From contig CM055103.1 of NCBI GenBank assembly GCA_029204225.1, positions 39,410,125 to 39,474,124 of the forward strand: a stretch of 64,000 bases of DNA, given 5' to 3'. The DNA is from Diphasiastrum complanatum. Lineage: Eukaryota; Streptophyta; Lycopodiopsida; Lycopodiales; Lycopodiaceae. The notes under the pieces are model-generated. The model was not told the origin of the DNA, ran no database searches, and worked only from the letters and a program-made list of their open reading frames with translations. Below are positions 35,823 to 47,800 of this stretch, in pieces (position 1 is the stretch's first letter; every line of letters starts with the position of its first letter). The position numbers and the translations under genes are program-made.

Positions 35823-38800
35823 ACGATTCGATGGTTCGAACCGTGAAAGGCGGTTCGAACCGTGGTTCGATGCAACCTTGATTTCAATGCCAAGCCAGCC
35901 TCACGACAGTCGGATTTTCATGATGTTACTGATCATCTTCGTTACAGGCACTTGATAAAGATGACTTAGGAGTTGACAGGACATCTGATGACAGTTTGGG
36001 ACCTGTTACTACTTATGGGGAGTGCTTGTTGTAGCTAGGAGAAGCTCATGAGCTAGCCATTTAGAGTGGCCTAGCTTGTTGGCCTCTGATTTTCACATCA
36101 CTCACTCTACTCTCTCCGATCACTCCTTTCTATCCTTCAGTCTTGGCACCATCTTGACACCACAACTACCTTCGCATCCTGTACTATATTGTGCACCCAG
36201 ATATTCTTTTGACCATCTATGTAGACCACTCTATCAGGACTCTCTAGCGTCGTTATTCCACCCTTTCCCACATGACCTTCCATTAGAGTCACAAGCCTCC
36301 TTCCTCACCACATCATTCCACACTGCTACCTCTCTCGCCTTCCCTTCCAAACCTCATAGAAACAAAAAGCCCACACCCTCAAAACCCTCATGCCCTCCCT
36401 AGTTTGATGATGAATCCTGCTCCCAACACTCTCTTGTAACCACGCATGTATACATGCCCCACACCTCCTCCGCTCTACCTGTCATTGTCTCCATCGCTTG
36501 CTTCGCTATAAAAGGCATACCTGCAAGGATTCCGAAGGGACACATCTTGTCGATCTCCTCTATAGTTCTTCCACAAGCACCTTTTGGCATGAGTTCATTC
36601 CCCGTGCTCCACCTCCTCTTTTAGTCGACCTACATCTTTGGACTAAATACACCACCACACTTTATACCATGCCCACTAATGCTCCGGTTTTGATCTCCCC
36701 TCGTCCATAGAGTTTACTTTCTTCACCTCAGACATGGTCCTAGCGGCTATTAAGAGAATGAAGACCAGTAAAGCTGAAGATCTTGACGACCTTGAATCCA
36801 AACTCCTAATCCATGCTATTGACCTACAATCACCTACCCTGGCCACCCTTCAATCGTGTTGTTGTATCCAGTTTCCCATCTTCTTGTTCCACTAATATCA
36901 TTCCTCCCATCCATAAAACTTGGTGACCCCATGAATCCCAGTAATTACCACACCATTATGATTGGACATGTTATAGCAAAGCTCTACGGTAACATTCTCC
37001 AAACAGTAGTGAGCATTGAGGCAAAATCCAGGAGATTATATGCTATGGGTCATGCAGGGTTCAGGGCCTGCTATTTTACTACCGATCATATCTTTACACT
37101 TCGTGCTCTTATTGAGGCAGCCAGACATAGGAGACAGCAAGTCTGTTGCTGCTTTGTGAATTTCAGGAAGGCCTTTGACTTTGTTCCACGCGCCTTACTC
37201 ATCCAAAGACGACGGGACTTGGATTTCTCCACAGATACTATCCTAGCAGTCATGGCACTTTATGAGAGAGTCCCCTACAATGTTTTCGATCTCATCGAGG
37301 CATTTCTGAGTAGAGCTTGAGCACCATTGGGGTAAAGTTGGGGTTTGGCCTATATATAAATGAGTTGGAGCAGGTCATCGAGCAGTGTGGTGGTACAGGA
37401 TGCAAATTGGGTGATATATTGATTGTCATCCTCCTATATGCAGATGGTGTGGTTCTAGTCTCCTCGACTAGAGAGGGTCTACAGAGGCAGTTGGGGACTG
37501 CCTCCTTGCCTTTTGTCTCAGATGGGGTTTAGGGGTGAACATTGTGAAGACCAAACTTATGGTCTTCAACACATCCAGCACTTTCATGTAGCAATAGATA
37601 CTTATCTTTGACGATCAGCCCTTGGAGATAGTTTCATCCTACACTTATCTTGGGGTGCTTTTTATTGGTCCTATATTCAATATGGGACAAGCAGCCACTG
37701 CTTGAGTTGGGAAGGGAGATGCCTCCCTTGTCCAGATTTTGTTTCCGTAAGTTCATTCAAGACGCCCCAAGTAAGTGTAAGCTTTTTCATACACTTGTCA
37801 CCCCCACGGCCTTATATGCAGCAGCGGCATGGTGTATAGGTCTCATCTCATCTAGCTGGGCTGGTATTTCTCAGCTACAGATTACCATGTTATCACGCAT
37901 GATACGAGCTAAGCCTTCTATCCCACATCAGATTATTCAGGCTGAGTTTGCAGTTCCTCCTATCCAGCTTGAGGCCATTTTCCTGCTTGTCACATATATC
38001 CAGTGACTTCAGCTGTTCCCGGCTTCTGAGCAGAGATATACACAGGCAGCGCTCACCTCTTCCCAGCATCTTCATGGTCAGGGCTATCGGTTGTCATGGT
38101 TTTCTCAAGAATCACACCTTGAAAAATTTGGTATCTCTATCACTAACCTCCCATCGAGTATGTACCAATTTATCAGGCGAGTTATATACTTAGGGGTCAA
38201 ACCTGACTATTATCAAACTCATATTTTAAAGTTGGATACATTTGGGTTCCCTATTTTACAACATCATTTGGCTTCTGGACTATCTCATAGCCTCAGGTTC
38301 ATACTGGGTCAGCTTCGTACCTCTTCACACTTGGGATTACTAGAGATGAGAGGATTTGTCAATTATGTTCTCTACATGAGGTGAATTTTGAAGAGCATTT
38401 CATCTTCCAATGCCCCATCTACTAGGAGATTAGAGGGAGATATCATTCTTATTCTACGACATGCCAGTCACACTACGTTCACCCATCACATATGAGGATC
38501 CACACTGTGTCGCCCTTATGATACGGGAGATGTTCCTATTACGACAGGAATTATATCAAATAGATCTGCAAAAGTCATCCAGCACCACAACTCTAGATCA
38601 CAGCATTTTTCTCCAGGAGGAGACCTTGGACAGATCCAGAGTCCACAGTTACCATTGATGATGATGATGATGATGCGCACACACATGCCCTCACGGATAG
38701 AGATCAGAGACAGTGCATCAGACAGAGTCGTGTTGCAGCCCGAGCTACCCGAGCTGCCATGAGGGGATGCACATCTTGTCGATAGTCTTCTAGACGATGC

Positions 38801-41800
38801 CAACAGTGCACTCCTGTTCTACCTCTGCCTACTTCAGCAGCTCGCATTACATCGTTTTTCATCCCTAGCAGAGCATGATGAGCATGATGATGACACTACA
38901 CTATATTCCTTCAGACCACCAGCTATATATCACACATGTGCTTTACATTACATTTCACATTTCATAGCACGTTCAATTGACTATTTAGCAGTTTATCTAC
39001 AAGTACTTTTATTGTTTTCGGAGATGTTTTATGTGCTCCAATTGATACCACACACTTGATATGTACCTTTTTAGTCTCAAATGCCCTTTGGCATGGAAAA
39101 AACATTAGTAGGGCTTGCCAATGCCGCCGCCGCCGCCTCCTTCTCTGCCTCTGCTGCCCCAAAATCGCTCGCCGGTCCTCCAACTCAGTCATCCACTCCT
39201 ACTGCTGGCCTCCTTCGGATTCCTAAACCTACTACTTTTCTATCTTCTTCATCCACTCAAGAATCGGCACCCATCCCCTATACTCCATCAAAATCTACCA
39301 AACTGTTCTCATCTTGGCAAGAAGATCAATTCAAAGCTGATTTCCAGAATATGAAATAGAACTCTTGCAGTTGAAAGAAACGGTTGCAATGCTTATTACG
39401 GAAAGGAATATGATGCAGTCCAAGATTACACATTTGGAGCAAGCAATCGGCAACAAACAGATTTCAGCCTCCGAGTCTACCACCACTATGATAAAAGCGT
39501 TGGAACAAAAGATTGAGAAACAGAAGGAAGAATCCTCTCTTGGGCATCGGTAATAAAGCAAGGTACTAAACCCAATACTCCCATTACATCAGTCATTTCA
39601 GCCACAATCCAAGAAGAGAAGTCTCGGGAGCAAAAGGCTCTCAACATTAGGGTCAGAGGGATTCCAGACACACAAGATGCTATAGCAGAGGCCAAGCACT
39701 TCTTGGATACCAAATTAGGACATCGAACAGATGGGGACATGATGTGGAGGACTACTAGAGATACAACCACATTGATCATCCGTTTCACGTCCTTGGTGAC
39801 TAGACGGGATGCTTTACGATGTAGAGCTAAGCTTCGGGGCTCCACCATTTTTATGGATGATGATCTTACTTACATACAGGTGGAGGAGAGGAAGTAAGTT
39901 TGGAAGCTAGGGAGTCAGGCGTACGAGTTATATACAGAGATGGACGAGTGTGCCTTTTTTATAGTGGTCGTGATGGTTCCCATAGTTAGGGATTTGGGGT
40001 GCCCGGGGTTGGGAGCACCCCGGGGCCCCATCCACACCACCTTCGGATTGGAGTGTGGAATTGTGTTGGCATACACTCATCTTCTACTGCAGGGGACCTG
40101 GTTGACTTTTTTACTGGCCAAGATATATTATTCTTTATGGAGACATACGAGAGCCCAGAGCGAGGACTTCCTTATTTTCTTGGATATAGATGGGACTCAG
40201 TATTCTGACGAGAGCCTTTCCCACCAAGCCCCATCCCAACAAAACCCAACACACATTTCGATCATTGCACCCTCCCTAGTATGATGTCGAGTGTCGTTCT
40301 CTTCATCATTTAGTCACCTCTTCATGTATCCATGCTCCGCATTTACTTCAATCTTCTCGACGTTCTTACCATCGTGTTCTTTGTCGTAAAAAGTGCACTT
40401 ATGATGACTTTGAAGGGAAACGTCTTATTGACCTTCTTTCCAGTTCTTCATCGGGCGCGTTTTGGCGTGAGTTCATTCCCCGCTCTCCACCACCTCTCTT
40501 GGAAGACCTCCACATTTGGACCGCCTACGCTACTAGCTTATATACCATCCCCACCAATTCACCCATCTGTATATCTCCACAACCATCTGAGTTCTCCTTC
40601 TTCACATCCGATATGGTACTTGCTGCCATTAAGAAGATGAAGTCCTATAAGGCCAAAGATATCGAAGACCTCGAGTCTGAACTCCTTGCCCCTCGAGTCT
40701 GAACTCCTTGCCCATGAATCCGACTTACTCGCTCCCACCATAGCCACTCTTCTTAATTCCGCAGTTGTTTCTAGTTTCCCTTCGTCCTAGAGCACTAACA
40801 TCATCCACCCCATCCATAAGAATGGTGACCCCATGATTCCGAGTAACTACCGCACTATGATGATTGAGCATGTCTTGGCGAGGCTATATGGTACTATACT
40901 TCAATCTGTTGTGAGTTCAGAGGCAGAGACCAGGAGACTACATGCTATGGGTCAGGCAGGTTTTCCGGCCCATTATTCTACTATAGATCACATCTTCACG
41001 TTACGGGCCCTGATTGAGGAAGCTAAGCACATGAAAGAGAGGGTTTACTGTTGTTTTGTGGACTTCAGGAAGACCTTTGATTTTGTTCCTCGCTCCTTGC
41101 TCATTGAGAGACTCCAAGATCTTAGCTTCTCCACCAACATCATTTTGGCTGTGATGGCGCTTTATGAGCGCGTCCTGGGATGTTTCTAGTATAGTAGTGG
41201 CATCTCTCTCTCTCTACTCCACCACAAATCATATCTTCACCCTTCGGGCCATTATTGAGGAGGCTAGACACAGAAGAGAACGGGTCTACTGTTGTTTTGT
41301 TGACTTCAGGAAAGCCTTCGACTCTGTTCCACGATCCCTTCTCATTCAGCGTCTACGTGATCTTGGCTTTTCTACTGACATGATCTTAGCAGTGATGGCA
41401 CTATATAAGAGAGTCCTTGGATGTTTTCGGAGTGATACCGGCATCTCAGACCACATCTGGAGCACTATTGGCGTGAAACAGGGTTGTTCTCTATCCCCAA
41501 CCCTGTTTGGACTACATATTGACGAGCTTGAGAGAGTTATTGAGGGATGCGGTGGCACAGGTTGCAGGCTTGGGAGCATCTTGATTGCTATACTTTTATA
41601 TGCAGATGACGTGGTCCTCCTATCTTCTTCCAGAGAGGGATTACAGCGACAGCTGGACAGCCTTCATGCCTTCTGCAGTAGATGGGGATTGGGGGTTAAC
41701 ATATTGCAAACCAAAGTTATGGTTTTCAACACATCGAGAGCTTTTATGCAGCGCCAGGAACTCATCTTTGATAGGCAACCCTTGGAGGTCGTATCTTCTT

Positions 41801-44800
41801 ACACTTACCTTGGCGTGCTTTTTACAGGTCTTATCTTTGGCATGCGACAGGCAGCCTCCTCCAGACTTGGTAAGGGTCACGCCTCCCTTGTCCAGTTAGA
41901 GCGCTTCTGTTTCAGACAATTTATTCGGGATGCCTCGAACAATCCATCGGGATCAAGCAGGCCGCAGCTTCGGAATCCACCACCAATATGATACGGGAAC
42001 TAGAAACTAAGATTGAGAAGCAACAAGAAGAGGCCCTTTCTTGGGCATCTGTTTTGAAAAAAGGCACCAAACCAAGCGCTCCCATCTCCTCGGTTATCTC
42101 AGCCACCATCTCGGAAGAGAAATCTCGAGACCAAAAAGCCCACAACATTCGAGTTCGAGGGATCCCGGATACACAGGATGCCTTGGTTGAAGCCAAACGC
42201 TTTCTCGACACCACTCTCGAGCACCAGGGCAGAGGGATTGGACACCGCATGGAGGACCACTAGAGATGCAGCCACACTCATTATCCGTTTCACCTCCCTT
42301 GAGAGTCGTCGAGATGCTTTGCGGTGCAGAGCTAAGCTATGTGGTACCACTATCTATATGGATGACGACCTCACATATATCCAAGTAGAAGAGAGGCGTA
42401 GGGCCTTTCAAACAGCCTGTGAGTCTGGCAGACGAGTCATTTATCGAGATGGACGAGTGCGCTTTCTTGACAGCGCTCCTAGCAGCTCTCAGTGCTAGGG
42501 ATTTGGGGTCCCCGGGTTCGAGAGTGCCCAGAGTGCCCTGGGGCCCCATCCACACCATTTCCAGATTGGAGTATGGAACTGTGATGGTATCCACTCATCT
42601 TCCATAGCTGGCGACCTGATCGACTTCATCATATGGATTCGTATTGTTGGACAGGATATTGGATTGGACAGGGACCTCTTTGTGGCGGCATGCTATTTTC
42701 CTCCAGAGTCTTCGTCCTTTGCTGAGAACACAGGTTCACCCTACCTTGTTTTATCGCCTGACATCATCAAATTCGCAGAGCGAGGGCATATCGTCCTTAC
42801 TGGGGATTTTAATGCCCGAACCTCCTCACGGCAGTCAGAGTTTTATGACATCACCAACCAGCTCCGCGTTCATGCCCTTGACAGTGATGAGATGGGAGTT
42901 ACCAGGGTTTCAGAGGACAGCTTGGGACCTATTACCCCCTACGGTGAGCATTTATTGCAGTTTGGAGAGGCTCATGAGTTAGCCATTTACAATGGCCTAA
43001 CTTGCTGGCCAAACTCCGATAGTTATACTTGTCACCCCCACAGTGGTGGACATAGTGTTGTGGATTATCTCATGGGATCACCATCCTCCATACCTTCCAT
43101 CTCTGACTTTCATATATCTCCCACCACTCTCTCTGATCACTCCTTTCTCTCCTCCACTATCGGCCGCCTCCCACCTCCCCAGCCATCCTCACATCCCTTG
43201 CTTACACGTGCACCCAAGTATACATTCAGTTCTCTCTATACGCCAGCTTACCAGGAATCTCTAGCCTCCCTACTCCATTCCTTTCCACACGATAGTACCA
43301 TCGAGACTCACGTTGCCTTCCTTAGCACCTCTCTTCATACCGCTGCTTCCCTAGTTTTTCCATCTAAGCCCTATAAAGGCAGACACACTCATTCCTCATC
43401 ATTACGGCCTTTGCACCCCCCGTGGTATGATGCCGAATGTCGCTCTCTCCATCACCTTGTCAACCATGCCCGTACTCACAATCCTCACCTCCTCCGCTCC
43501 GCCAGACGCTCTTGTCGTCGCACACTCCGCCGGAAAAAGCGCGCCTATGACGACTCTGAAGGAAAACGTCTTGTTGACCTTCTCTTCAGTTCCTCTTCAG
43601 GTGCCTTTTGGCATGAATTTATCCCCCGTTCTCCACTACTCTCTTGGATGACCTCCGCATATGGACCGACTATGCTACCAGCCTATATACCATACCCACA
43701 GACACACCCACCTCTATCTCTCCACGCCCTTCTGAGTTCACCTTCTTCACCTCTGACATGGTACTTGCGGCCATCAGGAGAATGAAGTCCCATAAGGCAA
43801 GAGATATTGAAGACCTCGAATCTGAACTCCTAACCCATGCTTCAAACCTCCTTGCTCCCACACTAGCCACTCTCCTCAATTCCGCCATTGTTTCTGGTTT
43901 CCCTTCATCCTGGTGCACCAACATCATCCATCCTATTCATAAAAATGGTGATCCCATGATTCCTGGTAATTACCGCACTATCATGATTGGGCATGTTCTC
44001 ACGAAGCTCTATGGCACCATACTCCAATCTGCAGTGAGTTCAGAGGCGGAAAACCGGAGATTACATGCATTGGGGCAGGCAGGTTTTAGATCTCATTATT
44101 CTACCACTGACCATATCTTCACACTCCAAGCTTTGATTGAGGAAGCTAAGTACAGGAAAGAGAGGGTTTACTGTTGTTTTGTGGACTTCAGGAAAGCCTT
44201 TGATTCTGTACCACGCTCCCTACTCATTCAGAGACTTCGTGACCTTGGTTTCTCCACAGATATTGTTCTAGCAGTGATGGCTCTTTATGAGAAGGTCTTG
44301 GGATGTTTCCGACATGACAGTGGCCTATCTGATCACATTTGGAGCACCATTGGGGTGAAACGGGGATGTTCTCTTTCACCGGTTCTCTTTGGATTATACA
44401 TTGATGAGTTAGAGCGAGTCATCTCACAGTGTGGCGGGGCTGGATGTAGACTTGGCACCATTCTGATTGTTATTCTCCTCTATGCGGATGATGTGGTACT
44501 TGTATCCCCGACCAAAGAGGGATTACAGAGGCAGTTGGATTGTTTACAGGGATTTTGTACCAGATGGGGATTGGGGGTGAACACTACGAAGACCAAAGTT
44601 ATGGTCTTCAACACTTCTCGAGCTTTCATGCAGCGCCAGGAGTTCACCCTAGATGGGCAGGCCTTAGAGGTAGTTTCCTCTTATACTTATTTGGGAATAC
44701 TCTTTTCTGGTCCTACCTTTAGCATGGTGTACTGGTCTCTCGTCATCACACTGGGCCAGCATTTCACGATTACAGACCACTATGTTAGCTCGTATGATTC

Positions 44801-47800
44801 GGGCGAAGTCCTCGGTTCCGCACGAGATCCTTCTTGCAGAGTTTGCCGTTCCACCCCTTCAAATAGATGCCGCTTTACATCTTATCACATATATTCAGAG
44901 AGTCCAGGCTCTGCCCGATGCAGATATGAGATATACACAGATAGCACTTGTTTCCTCACACTCACTTCATGACCAGGGCTATCGACTGTTGGGGTTCTCC
45001 CAGGCACCCCACTTCCTCCTTGAGTCATTTGGTATCCACATTATAGAGCTCCCCTCAGGTACTCATCAGTATATCAGGCGCGTCTTATATCAGGCATACC
45101 CCGATCATACTTGGAGGCGAGAGCGTGGGGTTAAACCCAACTATTATTGGACTCACTTTATTGAGCTTGACATAGCAGGGTTCCCAGTTTTGCCACACTA
45201 TTTGGACTCAGGGTTATCACACTGCTTCAGATTTACATTGGGCCAGCTTCGCGCATCATCACATCAGCCACTTATTTTGTGCTCACTTGTTACCTGTGAG
45301 GATCCATGTTGTGTTGCACTTGTGATCCGAGAGATGCTTCTATTACGACGAGATCTCCAACCTCTACGTCACTCCAGACACAACTTCAGATTACCTCCTT
45401 TTTCTCCAGACGACGCTCACGACCAGTCCCAGACTCAAATGATGATGTCGATGATGAGGACACGACTTCCCACAGAGATCAGAGGCAGTGCACCTCCTAG
45501 CATTACCCTTACCTATTCGTCCTACCACAAGGAGACGTCCTCCCTACATTCGATGACGGCAACAGATCACAGTTTCACTCCCCACTGCAGCTTGTATTAC
45601 ATCTTTCTTCAGTAGTAGTAGCAGTATCATCATCACCTCCAGGACATCATCTGCGGCTTGCTCTCATTATACATAGCTATTTCTTGCTTTATACCTTTTT
45701 GGTTTAGTTAACATTGGTAATTGTATTTAGGTCTATTTTATATGCTTTTCTTTCAATCTCGGAGACGTTTTTCATAAGCTCCCATGTGGTCCACATACTT
45801 GATATGTACTTATTTGTCTGATATGCCTTTTGACATGGAAAAGACGTTAATAAAGCTTTCTTTCTTTCTTTCTTTCTCTCTGGAACAGCCCAAATCGGGT
45901 CAGGATCCGATTTCACCAGTATCTCTAAGGGCACACACTCATATAACAGACAATTTATACATAGATAATATGTTCAAAGAGCAATGGTCTAGGCCTCTGC
46001 AGGTCAAGTTCGAGTTTTACAAGACACATTCCTTGGATATGGGGTTTTGAAAAGTCCACCATATTTAGACCTTGAGATATCACATGGTTTATATTCACGT
46101 TGGGTCAATTGAGAGTGTCATCACCACATTCAAGATAAGAACGACCTCGTTCCTGGAATTCCTCACAAAGACAAGATATATTGATTGTGCTCTATGAATG
46201 AGGTAGAAAAGAGCCGTTTATACTTAGATGCCCAGTGCAATGCGAGAGCATAGACCGGTGTTATTGCTGATTTCAAGATGAGCCTGTCACACTATGCTCA
46301 TTGATCTCATACAATGATTGAAGAAGCATTGCTCTGATGTTACGCGAGATGTTTTGCCTGAGAGATAATACAAGCCTCAAGGCAGGATTCCACCACTTCA
46401 TAGATGCATCTCGACTCCTTTTTCTCTAGATAATGTGACTAAGATTTGGACTTGGACTCATTCCGTTTGGACATCAAGGTCCACATCAAAGGACTGTACA
46501 TATGGCTATTGTTCAATAGATATGACCGTTACGTCACTCCAGGAATCCAGCTCTAGTCTCAATGGCTCCAGCAGTCACCATTACATCCTACTTTAGTGTT
46601 TTACTTAGATACTCTTATGAGTTTTCCTTCTTGTTTATTGGAATAGTTGGGCCAATATTTTGTACACAGCACTTGATGATTTTGATGGCATCTCTGTTAC
46701 TAGTAGTTAGTACCGTAGACAACATATTTTGTAACAACTAAAAGTTTTTGCTTTTAGGAAACATTCTTATGCTCGCATAGTTACATACAAACTTGTAATG
46801 TACTCACCGTTTATGTACCTTTGGGTACTTTAAAAAACATTAATACATCTTTCTTTCTCAACTTTGAACCTCTTTTGTAGATGAGATTTCCAAAATAATA
46901 GGCTTCCAACTGTGTACAAATTCTCATCCATTACGAGGGTCCCACTTGGAAACTACCTTCCCATCCATTTTTTAAAAGATCCTCCTACTGTCAAAATGCA
47001 AAAATAGTAAACCAAACTGCAGTCTGCAAGTTTGACCTCTAGATTGAATGAACAGTAAGCTACAAACAAGTTCTCTTTTTATTAAACTTAGTTTTTAAGA
47101 AAAGCTACAGACCAAAACGGTTTCAAATTGAAGAATATTGAAGGTGCCCAGTCTTTTAGTATGTCCTCTGAGTACTAAATGATTCCTTAGGTTACCAGCC
47201 TTCTGGAATACGTCCCTTCGAAAAGCACATACCCAATTTTGCTGTTAGTCTTTTTTCTTGAAATGTTTATATTTCTTATGCTGGCCCCTAATAAAATCTT
47301 AGAACTTTCCCATATTTTGCAGACAAACCAGCTGATTATTGTAATGTTTAACTTCCTTAAGATTGAATCCACCTTCGCACTAGAACTTTGATGTTCTTCC
47401 ATTATTGTAAATTTGATCACTGATTAACTTAAGCTAACAATTTTCTCTCCTTCTACCCTTTGCTAGCTTGTATGTTGTTTCTTTCCAAATACAAAAGAAC
47501 TCTATCTTGCTGTATGGGTTCATATTCTCATATACTTCTGCTATGCATATATCAGAAAAAGAAAACATATAGAAAGTGTGCTATGCATATTTACCAGCCC
47601 TTCAATCTTCGAATCAATGACGAAACTACACATCTGGAATGGCATGCCCTTTTCAATGTAATACCCGTTCAAAGAAGACTGCACATCTTTGCTTGAGGTG
47701 GTGAATACATGAGCCCTTTTCGAAGCTGCCACTTTTTGAACAACAGCCTCAGCTATAGGTTCCGATTGGTGACCCAATACAACCTGCATAGCATGCACCT

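Larger units (their letters stand above)
31154..35880 (-). mobile_element. hAT transposon copy E2, right end intact, left end missing
   Basis: The right end is GGTTCGAACCG palindromes and GATGCAACCTTG at 35880, identical in layout to copy E1. Sequence from about 31890 to 35700 is collinear with E1 apart from deletions in each. No CAAGGTTGCATC was found at the left. The stretch 31154-31890 has hAT-like intronic words, some in inverted orientation (a GACCACGGTCCACT block near 31356, opposite to 34495). The left part is therefore rearranged and 31154 is only the edge of the neighbouring gypsy element. Confidence 0.8.
41937..45882 (+). mobile_element. LINE copy C, the best preserved copy
   Basis: ORF1 from the coiled coil ([19 protein letters not shown]) through [17 protein letters not shown] to [11 protein letters not shown] (42470). 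The endonuclease start [14 protein letters not shown] is joined to [13 protein letters not shown], so the catalytic-glutamate segment is deleted. [18 protein letters not shown] and TLSDHSF are present (42808-43143). A frameshift near 43640 is followed by [59 protein letters not shown] deletion lies near 44727 and another removes the zinc knuckle near 45262. 3' stem-loop, AATAAA and (CTTT)n tail at 45823-45882. Not functional. Confidence 0.9.
14926..47594 (-). other. Giant DHFS intron, 32,669 bp
   Basis: This intron separates the VVLGHQSEP exon from the GPHQLDNA exon; phase 0 on both sides fits. It is filled with LINEs, a gypsy element and two hAT copies, listed separately. From 14926 to 18400 there is no recognised gene: AT-rich DNA with two microsatellites and a region of CTAACTA-like low complexity (16850-17150). 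Confidence 0.8.
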
